A stretch of 25,199 nucleotides of DNA, taken from NCBI GenBank assembly GCA_964473285.1, contig CAYYOI010000022.1, forward strand, positions 1-25,199. Direction: 5' to 3'. The stretch comes from JBNJGT01 sp964473285 (GTDB lineage Archaea > Nanobdellota > Nanobdellia > Woesearchaeales > JACJVW01). The notes below the pieces were generated by a model, which saw nothing but the letters and a program-made list of their open reading frames with translations, did no database searches and was not told the origin of the DNA. How positions within the stretch are numbered: the first letter of the stretch is position 1; the number at the start of each line of letters is the position of its first letter. A program made the position numbers and the translations under genes. This document shows positions 1 through 6,759 of the stretch, one piece after another.

Positions 1-5
1 TGGGT

Positions 6-629
6 ATGAAAAATATTTTAAAGTTCTTTTTGCTGGTATCTTTTATTCTGGCAACCTTTGCAATTATTCTGTTTGATCTTGACAGTTATATGGAGGTAGT
101 AAGGGGTTATATAGAATCTCTTGGGCCATTTGCGCCGGTTGGTTTTGTTCTTTTTTATGCAGGTGGGGCAATGTTATTTCTACCGGGAACTCCTTTCTCA
201 ATTGCGTCTGGTCTGCTTTTTGGGAAGCTTATGGGTACACTGTATGCAGTTATCGGGCAGGTACTGGGAGCAACAGGCGCGTTCTTCATATCACGCTTCC
301 TTGGAAGGGGATTTGTTGAGGATATGTGCAAGTATTTTGATCTTGGATATTATGATGAGTTATTGAAGCGCAAAGGACTTATTGCTGTTCTTTTCATGCG
401 GGTGATCCCTCTTTTTCCATTTAATGGTATAAATTTTGTGGCCGGAGTCAGTAAAATACGTTATACGCATTTTCTTCTGGCTACTTTAATCGGGGTGATC
501 CCAGGTACATTTATCCTGGTTTATTTTGGTGCCTCAGTTGCAGTTTTTGATGTAAGAAGTATGATCATCTCTTTTGCACTCTTCCTTTTTTTGATATTTT
601 TGTACCCAATATTGCGGAGAGTGGTCTAA
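6..629 (+). CDS. DedA/VTT (SNARE-associated Golgi) family membrane protein
   Basis: A 207-residue polytopic membrane protein of the VTT/TVP38-TMEM64 group. Members of the wider DedA superfamily are linked to lipid scrambling and membrane homeostasis; the substrate here is unknown. An N-terminal membrane segment (about 5-23) is followed by a hydrophobic pair carrying the family motif FLPGTPFSIASGLLFG (58-73), then a GATGAFFISRFLGR turn (88-101). The second signature, RVIPLFPFNGINFVAG (132-147), is followed by two more membrane segments. Length is normal for the family. The ATG lies 5 nt from the window edge and the frame stays open to the edge, so a longer start cannot be excluded, although the N-terminal helix looks complete. 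It converges on the CheW gene; the stops overlap in one CTAA. Confidence 0.85.
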   Translation: MKNILKFFLLVSFILATFAIILFDLDSYMEVVRGYIESLGPFAPVGFVLFYAGGAMLFLPGTPFSIASGLLFGKLMGTLYAVIGQVLGATGAFFISRFLGRGFVEDMCKYFDLGYYDELLKRKGLIAVLFMRVIPLFPFNGINFVAGVSKIRYTHFLLATLIGVIPGTFILVYFGASVAVFDVRSMIISFALFLFLIFLYPILRRVV

Positions 630-1066
630 CCTTTTGGAAGCTTGCTTGATTCTTCCACAGAAATTATCTTATCAATATCAATTATTATTAGCATACCTTC
701 TTCTCTCGTGATTATGCCTTCAATCAGATCTTTATCAACTGATGTTGTTCCAGGAGCTTTTTGCATATCCTCTTCGTTTATTGAGAGAACTTCATCGACA
801 CCATCGACACGTAAGCCTACGTATTCATCTCCTCTTTCTATCACTATGATTCTTGTCTCGTTGTCTATGTCTTTTGATGGAAATCCTAATTTTTTCGCGA
901 GGTCAACTACAGAAATGACTGTGCCTCTCAGATTGATGACTCCTTCAACATAAGGGTCGCTTTTTGGAAGGGCAGTGTAATCAGGTACTTTGATTATCTC
1001 TTTTATAACATTTATGTTTAGGCCGAAGCGTTCTTTATTCAGTATGAATTCGACAATCTTTTTCAT
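626..1066 (-). CDS. CheW-domain protein (stand-alone adaptor)
   Basis: A 146-residue protein that is a single CheW domain. CheW couples chemoreceptors to the CheA kinase in the cytoplasm through an SH3-like double barrel. The fold is read from the strand pattern and from conserved stretches: ALPKSDPYVEGVINLRGTVI (32-51), the VVDLAKKLG that follows, RIIVIERGDEYVGLRVDGV and IEGIITREEGMLIIIDIDKI. The ATG overlaps the stop of the upstream CheW gene (ATGA, 1063-1066), so the two are translated from one message. No CheA, CheB, CheR or methyl-accepting receptor is in the window, so the partners are unknown. Assignment to the CheW family is firm; a chemotaxis role is inferred. Confidence 0.88.
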   Translation of the reverse strand: MKKIVEFILNKERFGLNINVIKEIIKVPDYTALPKSDPYVEGVINLRGTVISVVDLAKKLGFPSKDIDNETRIIVIERGDEYVGLRVDGVDEVLSINEEDMQKAPGTTSVDKDLIEGIITREEGMLIIIDIDKIISVEESSKLPKG

Positions 1067-1698
1067 TTTTCCAGGAACCTGTATGGGTCTATAATCGTGA
1101 GAAGCGTATCATTGTTGAATCTCGCGACGCCTACTATGTGTTCATCGCCAATCTTTTCTTTTATAAGTGATGGTGGTTTATGTAGCTTGTTCTTGTTAAG
1201 TATGATTGTTTCAGTTACACTATCCACGCGTAATCCTATCCATTCCTCTTCTATCTCTACTACTACAATACGGGTATCCTTGCTGCTGTTTTTCCTATTG
1301 ACGCCCAGCTTTTTTGCAAGGTCTACTATTATGATTATTTTTCCTCTAAGGTTGATGGCTCCTTCAATATAATCCGGTGAATTTGGTATTCGGGTTATCT
1401 CAGTAGCCTTGATGATTTCAGTTATGTATTCAATCGATAAACCAAAGTATTCATCGATGAGGGTGAGGATGACCACTTGCATGGTCTCGCCTGTTTCTTC
1501 TTCGTCTGTTTCTGTCTTTGGCTTCTCTATCTTCTCTGTCAGATGTTCTTTCTTCTGGGTTTCTGTATTACTTTGTTCCTGTTGCGGCTTTTCCTCGTTT
1601 TCTGTGGATTTCTCTTCTTTTGCAGTAGATTCTTGTGTAGTGCTTTCAGAATTTTCTTCTTGATTCTTTGTTTGAGTTGTATCTTCGCTTTCCGGCAT
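1063..1698 (-). CDS. CheW-domain protein with a long disordered acidic N-terminus
   Basis: A 211-residue protein. Residues 1-72 are low complexity, rich in E, T, Q, S and K with almost no hydrophobic residues, so probably disordered. Residues 73-211 form a CheW domain with IPNSPDYIEGAINLRGKI, VDLAKKLG, TRIVVVEIEEEWIGLRVDSV and IVGVARFNNDTLLTIIDPYR, closely parallel to the downstream CheW gene. The two look like an old tandem duplication in which this copy carries the tail. It is first in the operon; a TATA-like element near 1726 predicts an almost leaderless transcript. The tail could be a flexible linker to a partner. It diverges from ftsZ across a 183-nt region. Confidence 0.85.
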   Translation of the reverse strand: MPESEDTTQTKNQEENSESTTQESTAKEEKSTENEEKPQQEQSNTETQKKEHLTEKIEKPKTETDEEETGETMQVVILTLIDEYFGLSIEYITEIIKATEITRIPNSPDYIEGAINLRGKIIIIVDLAKKLGVNRKNSSKDTRIVVVEIEEEWIGLRVDSVTETIILNKNKLHKPPSLIKEKIGDEHIVGVARFNNDTLLTIIDPYRFLEK

Positions 1699-1720
1699 GG
1701 TTAATATCTTGAGTGGTGGG

Positions 1721-1731
1721 CTATTTAAATT
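1721..1731 (-). promoter_or_regulatory. TATA box of the cheW pair
   Basis: An ATTTAAATAG element on the minus strand, centred about 28 nt before the ATG at 1698. This fits an archaeal promoter giving a nearly leaderless message. Confidence 0.5.
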
Positions 1732-1830
1732 TTTAGGGAGTACCTGGAAGTTGTAACGTCTTTATTTTGTCATTGTTTCGTGGTTTCGAAAAGGAGTATA
1801 TGATTTATACCTTAGTATACAAAATAGTAA

Positions 1831-1841
1831 TATTTATATAC
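1831..1841 (+). promoter_or_regulatory. TATA box of the ftsZ operon
   Basis: TATTTATATA is a strong archaeal TATA element. A start site about 26 nt on would leave a leader of roughly 20 nt that holds the GAGGTG ribosome site. The arms TAGTATA (1813-1819) and TATACTA (1837-1843) form a 7-bp inverted repeat around the box and could be an operator, though AT-rich sequence makes this weak. Confidence 0.6.
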
Positions 1842-1881
1842 TAGCAGATCTGGATATATAATAATTTTAGAGGTGGCAATT

Positions 1882-2943
1882 ATGGAGCTTTTCAATTTGG
1901 ATGATATACAAACCAGCGTTCCTCAAGCTGAGAATGTGGGGCAAGCAGGCATCAAGATCATAGGTTGTGGTGGTGCAGGTAATAATATGGTCAGCTGGTT
2001 GTATCGTAAGGGTATAAAAGGAGCTGAGATCATTGCGGTCAACACTGATCAGCAGCATATCAATATCACTGAAGCTGATAAGAAATTCCTTATTGGTGAA
2101 TCTGTAACAAAAGGTCTTGGATGTGGCGGATTTCCTGAAAAAGGGGCATCTGCTGCCAAAGAAAACTTGCTGGAGATAAAAGAGGTCTTACAGAATACAG
2201 ACATGACATTTGTCTGTGCTGGAATGGGAGGAGGTACCGGAACTGGTGCTGCTCCTCTTATTGCCAGAACCGCGGCTGAGATGGGGAGTATCGTGATAGG
2301 TACAGTTACCATGCCCTTCAGCATAGAAAGAGCAAGGCTTGATAAGGCTGAGGAAGGACTGCAGAAGATAAGAGCTGTATGTGATACAGTCATTGTCATG
2401 GATAATAACCGTCTTGTAAAGATTGCAGGAAACCTTCCGGTGCAGCAGGCATTCGCAGTTGCAAATGAATTGATCTCCACCATGATACGTGGTATCGTTG
2501 AGACGATCTCTGTCCCTTCTCTTGTGAATCTTGATTTTGCTGATGTTAAGGCAATCATGAAGGAGGGCGGTGTTGCTGCTATTGGAGTGGGATACTCTGA
2601 TACGCACAGGAGAGCTGAGGAAGCTGTTGCAGGAGCTTTATCCAACCCGCTTCTTGATATAGACTATAAAGGAGCAGATGGAGCGCTTATCCATATCGAA
2701 GGAGGAGATGATATGACTCTTGAAGAGGTTGAGCGTATCGGCGATGAGGTGACCAGCTATCTTGAGGAGGATGCCAACGTCATCTGGGGCGCAAGGGTAA
2801 GCAGTGATATGACTGGCAAGATTTGTGTGATGACTATCATGACAGGAGTTAATTCACCCTGGATCATGGGTAAGGAGACTGAGAAAGAACTTGCAAAGAA
2901 GACAAAAGGGCTCAGCAGGGAGCTTGATATAAATTTTATTTAG
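1882..2943 (+). CDS. ftsZ: Cell division GTPase FtsZ
   Basis: The tubulin-family GTPase that polymerises into the cytokinetic ring. The 353-residue protein has IKIIGCGGAGNNMVSWL (24-40) as the first nucleotide loop, VNTDQQH, and the tubulin signature GGGTGTG (116-122). MPFSIERARL follows, and the T7 synergy loop NLDFADVKAIMKEGG (216-230) carries the catalytic aspartates, so GTPase activity is expected. The C-terminal domain ends with LSRELDINFI and has no long linker tail. The start is the ATG at 1882, placed 6 nt after GAGGTG (1870-1875). A GTG at 1873 would begin inside that ribosome site and is less likely. The stop runs straight into the ribosome site of the next gene. Family assignment is certain; which archaeal FtsZ paralogue it is cannot be told. 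Confidence 0.97.
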   Translation: MELFNLDDIQTSVPQAENVGQAGIKIIGCGGAGNNMVSWLYRKGIKGAEIIAVNTDQQHINITEADKKFLIGESVTKGLGCGGFPEKGASAAKENLLEIKEVLQNTDMTFVCAGMGGGTGTGAAPLIARTAAEMGSIVIGTVTMPFSIERARLDKAEEGLQKIRAVCDTVIVMDNNRLVKIAGNLPVQQAFAVANELISTMIRGIVETISVPSLVNLDFADVKAIMKEGGVAAIGVGYSDTHRRAEEAVAGALSNPLLDIDYKGADGALIHIEGGDDMTLEEVERIGDEVTSYLEEDANVIWGARVSSDMTGKICVMTIMTGVNSPWIMGKETEKELAKKTKGLSRELDINFI

Positions 2944-2952
2944 GTGGAATCG

Positions 2953-3417
2953 ATGGACGTAGAGCAGACAAAAAAAATGAACTTTATGATAAAGGAGCTT
3001 ACAAAATCCGGCATGGTTACCTCATTTGAGGATGCAATTGATAAGGCATCAAATCTCTATGCTAATGCAATGCCCGAAGAACGCCAGAGGGAGGAGATTA
3101 AACCTCGATCTCAAGCACAGCCTCAGGAACAAAATCAGGTACAGCCTAGTCTAGATCTGCTCGAGCGAAAGTTCACAAACACCATGAAACAGAATAATCA
3201 GGCCATTGCCAATGAGATGAAAAAAATCTGGGAAGAGCTGCAGTCATTGAAGAAACAGTCAGTGCAAGCACAGCAGCGAACTCAACAATCCCCGAGCCAG
3301 GCTCAACCTGTGCAGCAAACGCCTCAGCCTCCGAAGGCTGAATCCCATCCAAGGCAGGGTGATTTTACTCCTACCAATGTGGATCTGGAACAATATTTTT
3401 ATTACGGAAAGCGCTAA
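2953..3417 (+). CDS. Q-rich coiled-coil protein co-transcribed with ftsZ (unknown function)
   Basis: No known family recognised. The 154-residue soluble protein has three visible parts. A helical N-terminus (2-40, VEQTKKMNFMIKELTKSG onward) looks like a small folded or dimerising unit. A central helix (66-103) is probably a coiled coil, flanked by two Q/P/S-rich segments (53-65 and 104-136). A C-terminal peptide, NVDLEQYFYYGKR, is aromatic and looks like a short docking motif. The AGGTG overlapping the ftsZ stop is its ribosome site, so ATG 2953 is preferred to the GTG at 2944. Tight coupling to ftsZ suggests a division-ring partner (inference). It does not resemble SepF. Confidence 0.75.
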   Translation: MDVEQTKKMNFMIKELTKSGMVTSFEDAIDKASNLYANAMPEERQREEIKPRSQAQPQEQNQVQPSLDLLERKFTNTMKQNNQAIANEMKKIWEELQSLKKQSVQAQQRTQQSPSQAQPVQQTPQPPKAESHPRQGDFTPTNVDLEQYFYYGKR

Positions 3418-3439
3418 TTCTCGAGAATTCTCGAGAATT
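3416..3439. repeat. 24-nt perfect palindrome built of AATTCTCGAG repeats
   Basis: Two full copies of AATTCTCGAG plus a final AATT read the same on both strands over 24 nt. It begins inside the TAA of the ftsZ partner gene and lies between convergent genes, so it may help end transcription from both sides, or bind a dimeric protein. Confidence 0.8.
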
Positions 3440-3449
3440 ATCTTATTTT

Positions 3450-3478
3450 AATTAGATTATGGATATCTAATTTGTTTT
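3450..3478 (+). terminator. Candidate hairpin terminator after the ftsZ operon
   Basis: An 8-bp stem, AATTAGAT (3450-3457) and ATCTAATT (3465-3472), with a 7-nt loop is followed by the T-rich TGTTTTAG. It lies between convergent genes; the AT-rich stem is weak. Confidence 0.45.
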
Positions 3479-3491
3479 AGACTATAAGAAA

Positions 3492-4058
3492 TTATTTTTT
3501 TGATTCAAAAACTCTTGTGTCGATCGCAAGTGCAGTTGCAAGTATCATCAGGCGGTATTCTTTTCTTATCTTGGCAAAATCTATCAGGAAGTTGTCTGCA
3601 TCCGAGAATATATCTTTAGCGCCGCTCCATTTCTTGGTTATCCTGCCTATCTCTTGCTTTGACTCCTGTATCCTGAATGTCCAGGGGTGCGGGATGCTGT
3701 TTTTGCAGTAGAGTATGCTATGCTTATCTTTGAGAATCTCAAATGATTTCTTTATGAACCATTTCTTTTGCACTATTGCTCCATCTGTCTTTCCAGTGAC
3801 GCGATAACCTGCGCGAAAGAAGAACCAATCCCTTGTTATGGAAAGAATCTCGTTTTTTTCCTTGTCAATAACCTTTATTGTCAAGGGCCTACGTGTTCCC
3901 AAGATGTTTCTTGCAAAAAAACTGCCTTCCTCATAGGCATAGAATCTTTCATTTCCATCCATGTCAAGAATCTGATAGCGGTTGGAGGTCTCAAAACCTG
4001 TGAAAATCTCAATTGGTTCTACTTTTTGCCGGACTATCAGTTTGGATGGAAGGTGCAT
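3492..4058 (-). CDS. Scramblase/LURP-one-like protein
   Basis: A 188-residue protein with the features of the phospholipid scramblase/LURP-one (tubby-like) superfamily. These are YQILDMDGNERFYAYEEGSF (28-47), then RPLTIKVIDKEKNEILSITR followed by WFFF. A second half repeats the pattern, HPWTFRIQESKQEIGRITKKW, and ends in the hydrophobic helix LMILATALAIDTRVFE, typical of the last helix of this fold. The fold is a 12-strand barrel around that helix. Prokaryotic members have no settled function, and lipid scrambling should not be assumed. The gene has its own TATA box and a probably leaderless start, so it is a separate unit from the transglutaminase-like gene upstream. Confidence 0.75.
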   Translation of the reverse strand: MHLPSKLIVRQKVEPIEIFTGFETSNRYQILDMDGNERFYAYEEGSFFARNILGTRRPLTIKVIDKEKNEILSITRDWFFFRAGYRVTGKTDGAIVQKKWFIKKSFEILKDKHSILYCKNSIPHPWTFRIQESKQEIGRITKKWSGAKDIFSDADNFLIDFAKIRKEYRLMILATALAIDTRVFESKK

Positions 4059-4078
4059 AGTATCTCATATGATACAAT

Positions 4079-4088
4079 CTATAAAAAA
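4079..4088 (-). promoter_or_regulatory. TATA box of the scramblase-like gene
   Basis: CTTTTTTATAGA on the minus strand lies about 26 nt before the ATG at 4058 and directly beyond the stop of the upstream gene. Confidence 0.5.
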
Positions 4089-4092
4089 GTTT

Positions 4093-4692
4093 CTAGAACC
4101 ATTGTTCGTAATCAGCTATCGCTAGGCGATCAGGAAGAATAGCATATGCCTTGTGCTGGATGTCAAACTGCTTGTAGGCTGGGTCTACAAGAATGTGTTT
4201 TTTCTTTGGGTCAGGTATGTCATCCAGGCTATCCAGAAATACAGCAGAGCATGCATGGCTGACGTTGCTGCCATGTGCATCAACTTTTACTATAGCATAG
4301 TTTGAATGGAGTCCTACATAACGTGCCATTGTTGTGTATAGATATGCCATCTCACCGCATAAACCCATCCCTTCTTTTAGTACTTCCTTGGAGTTCCTGT
4401 ATGACTTGAATTTTCCTTCTTTAGCGTTTCTTAATTTCTCATTATCGTAATCTATGTTTTCCATGAACCAGTCGAATATCTTTCTGGCCTTATCCCTGTT
4501 TGTTGTAGCATCTCTTGTAGCATCACTTACTTCTAATGCTGCTTGTTTTGTTATTATGAATGGGTTTCTTACAGAACTATCATTTATTATGTAAAGGTAA
4601 TCTGAACTATAAAGCCTGAATCCTTTTGTAAGGTATTGTTGAATATACTTTCGTTTTTTTCTTCTTGATCTGATATGTTCTTCAATACCCAT
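4093..4692 (-). CDS. Transglutaminase-like (papain-fold) protein
   Basis: A 199-residue cytosolic protein with no signal peptide. The transglutaminase-core triad is visible: Cys112 in EGMGLCGEMAYLYTTMARYVG (107-127), His146 in SNVSHACSAVF and Asp170 in HILVDPAY. ARKIFDWFMENIDYD before the cysteine is the usual helix preceding the core. Members are mostly cysteine proteases or peptide modifiers rather than true cross-linkers; the substrate here is unknown. The basic N-terminus (RSRRKKRKY, 8-16) could contact nucleic acid or membrane. The gene overlaps the end of the TPR gene by 11 nt, so the two are co-translated and the TPR protein may present the substrate (inference). Confidence 0.8.
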   Translation of the reverse strand: MGIEEHIRSRRKKRKYIQQYLTKGFRLYSSDYLYIINDSSVRNPFIITKQAALEVSDATRDATTNRDKARKIFDWFMENIDYDNEKLRNAKEGKFKSYRNSKEVLKEGMGLCGEMAYLYTTMARYVGLHSNYAIVKVDAHGSNVSHACSAVFLDSLDDIPDPKKKHILVDPAYKQFDIQHKAYAILPDRLAIADYEQWF

Positions 4693-6155
4693 TTTCTATG
4701 AGGTCCTGGTTTCGCTGTACTGTTGTCCATTCACCTATCCTACGTCCAATGGTCATCTGTCTCTTGAGGGTATATTCATCTCTCTCGAATTTGAGGGCTT
4801 TTTCATAGCTGTTAAATGAGGAACGGTAGTCAAGGATGTTTTCGTATGCTTCTGCCAGTTTAAGGTAGGTCTCTTTTTTTGGTTGGTATTCTGTTGTTTT
4901 TTCTAGTAAGGGTATTGCCTGCTCAGTAGGGTATAAGGTGGAACACTCTAAGATGAACCTGCTTTTAATCTGTGGATCTGTTATGCTTTCAAGTGTTTCT
5001 TCGATGTCTGTATCAGGATTCTCGTATATGGTTATTTTTGCCTTGAGCATTCGTGTCTCGTCATCATCCTGACAATATTTCAGATGCTTTTTTGCTTCGT
5101 TATATTCATCAAGCTTTATGTAGGTATCAACCAGTATCCCATGTAGTTCAGGGGAGTCTTTCTGGAGTGCAAGAATTTCTAGAAGGCGGGCTGCTGTCTT
5201 GAGCTCTCCTGTAGCAAGATAAGAGCATGCGCCGGCTTCAAGGCTGGCACTTGTGTTTTTTTCAATTTTTTTGAAATACTCTTTTGCTTTATCGAAATCA
5301 CCAATCTGGTAGTAAGAGTCAACAAGTTCAGGTGAAGGCTCCTGGAGAAGAGAAGTCGCTTTGTCGTATTGGCCTTTTTGGTAAGCTCTTTTTCCTACCA
5401 TCTCCTGTGCAGTTGGAATCAAAGACTGGCATTCTTCCTTTGGAAGTCTTTCAATTGATGCCAAAACATCTTCAAGAAGTGTCTCTTCTTTACTTTCAAT
5501 TATACGGTTTAGTGCTTCACAAAACCTTCCCTCAGAATAAAGCTCGTTTATGCCTGGCTCATACGTCCTTTTTTGCTTGTGTTCTTTTATCTTGTCGAAC
5601 ATATCAGGTCTTGTCTGTTTATCAGGACTTGCCTGTTTCTTTTGCTTGATCTTTTCTTCCAATACATTTTTCCTTTTAGGGGCCAGGGTCTCTAATGTTG
5701 CCTGCGGGACTGGCTTTGTAGTTTCAAGACCAAGTCTTGACCTGATAAGGGCTTTTACTAGTTCATTATTGCAATAATCAGGGTTCTGCCCGTGAGTATC
5801 TATGCTTATGTCATTTGGGTCAGGATAGGGCGGTTCTTTGGGTATTATTCCAGCGTGGATAAGGCTGTCCAATTGACATGCTTGCCTGAATCCAGAAGTA
5901 TTATTCAGGTCTACGTATTTTACATATGATCTCAGAAGTATATCTTCAAACCCTCTTTTATCTTCAANNNNNNNNNNNNNNNNNNNNNNNNNNNNNNNNN
6001 NNNNNNNNNNNNNNNNNNNNNNNNNNNNNNNNNNNNNNNNNNNNNNNNNNNNNNNNNNNNNNNNNNNTATCTTCAAACCCTCTTTTATCTTCAAGATCTT
6101 CTTTATCTGAGGGTTTTTCATTTTCCTGGATATATAGGTCTATGCCTTTACGCAT
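4682..6155 (-). CDS. TPR-repeat protein, split by an assembly gap
   Basis: The coding frame starts at ATG 6155 (MRKGIDLYIQ) and is interrupted by 100 N. The 27 nt on either side of the gap are identical and encode EDKRGFED. Collapsing them with the N run removes 127 nt and gives one open frame of 448 residues, with the start joining in phase to ILLRSYVKYVDLNN. The N-terminal ~130 residues are a charged domain with a K/Q-rich linker. The rest is helix-turn-helix repeats of TPR type (for example RAYQKGQYDKATSLLQ, YYQIGDFDKAKEYFKK and LAEAYENILDYRSSFNSYEKAL). It looks like a cytosolic scaffold. It overlaps the transglutaminase-like gene downstream. A shorter frame opening at 6121 is an artefact of the gap. 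Confidence 0.75.
5968..6067. other. Assembly gap (100 N)
   Basis: Exactly 100 undetermined bases, a typical fixed-size scaffold gap. The flanks 5941-5967 and 6068-6094 are identical, so the true gap is probably zero or negative. Confidence 0.97.
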
Positions 6156-6173
6156 ACAAACCGGAATGCAATC

Positions 6174-6187
6174 TTATTTTATATGTG
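6174..6187 (-). promoter_or_regulatory. TATA box of the TPR-transglutaminase operon
   Basis: ACATATAAAATAAG on the minus strand is centred about 26 nt before ATG 6155. It supports that start and a leaderless message. Confidence 0.6.
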
Positions 6188-6228
6188 TTAATCATAAAGA
6201 ATTGATAATCTTTCAAATTTTCCGGAAA

Positions 6229-6588
6229 TCATTTAGAGTGCCGGTTTATAAGTTCAATTATCTCTTCATCAGAGAAAGGTTTTGTTATATAATCTGTTGC
6301 ACCGAAGCGATAGGCTTTTTCTATGACTTCTTCTTGTCCTATGATTGATGTGCAGATTATGATAACTGCTTTGTCATCAAATTCCTTTATCTCTTTTAGA
6401 GCTTCTATCCCGTTCTTAGTCCCAAGCATGATGTCCATGAAGACCATGTCAGGTTTTTCGTCTTTATACCTGATTACTGCCTCATCTGCTGTGCTGGCTT
6501 CAATTATTGTGCATTGTTGCTTTTCTGCAATATCTCTGATCATGCGCTTAATAAGTTTTGAGTTGTCAACAATCATAACTTTTGTCAT
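6229..6588 (-). CDS. CheY-like stand-alone response regulator receiver
   Basis: A 119-residue single receiver domain with no output domain. The phospho-acceptor is Asp52 in MVFMDIMLGTKNG. The switch threonine is Thr80 (IIICTS) and the conserved lysine is Lys103 (ITKPF). The usual acidic pair at the end of strand 1 is reduced to one, Asp8 in VDNS, which may alter magnesium binding or phosphorylation rate. The start is ATG 6588: a TATA box 27 nt before it predicts a leaderless message, and the in-frame codon at 6609 would add seven non-family residues. It may be the receiver for a CheA working with the nearby CheW pair (inference). Confidence 0.9.
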   Translation of the reverse strand: MTKVMIVDNSKLIKRMIRDIAEKQQCTIIEASTADEAVIRYKDEKPDMVFMDIMLGTKNGIEALKEIKEFDDKAVIIICTSIIGQEEVIEKAYRFGATDYITKPFSDEEIIELINRHSK

Positions 6589-6610
6589 AGCTAAAATAAG
6601 GAGAGTCACT

Positions 6611-6620
6611 TTTTATAAAT
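6611..6620 (-). promoter_or_regulatory. TATA box of the cheY-like gene
   Basis: ATTTATAAAA on the minus strand, centred about 27 nt before ATG 6588. It decides the start of the receiver gene. Confidence 0.6.
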
Positions 6621-6680
6621 TTTTGGATTCTATGTTTGTCACTTTATAAGGGCAATAACCCTGCCAAATTTTGGGCAAAC

Positions 6681-6690
6681 TTTTATATAT
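6681..6690 (+). promoter_or_regulatory. TATA box of the four-gene exported-protein operon
   Basis: TTTTATATAT predicts a transcript start near 6710 and a leader of about 50 nt carrying the purine-rich GGAGGGAGGGG (6741-6751). This is one of the few leadered transcripts in the window. Confidence 0.6.
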
Positions 6691-6759
6691 CTGTAGGTAA
6701 TCTTGCATTTATAATTAACTACTTTAAAATGGATACATAAGGAGGGAGGGGTTTTAGCC

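Noticed and set aside
1477..1704. Plus-strand frame with many Phe, Leu and Cys opposite the disordered CheW tail
   Set aside because: It is the complement of a Glu/Lys/Thr-rich segment and has no promoter, so it is not a membrane protein gene.
2049..2645. Long open frame antisense to ftsZ
   Set aside because: It mirrors the codon bias of ftsZ on the other strand, has no promoter or ribosome site, and its protein is low complexity in Ser, Ala and Pro.
3416..3439. EcoRI and XhoI sites in the palindrome suggesting a cloning linker or vector join
   Set aside because: The palindrome begins within a natural stop codon and the flanks are ordinary host sequence on both sides, so it is more likely native.
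5964..6121. A separate frame opening at 6121 and reading into the gap as the start of the TPR protein
   Set aside because: It is the wrong phase produced by the 100-N join. The frame from 6155 agrees with the TATA position and with merging the duplicated flanks.
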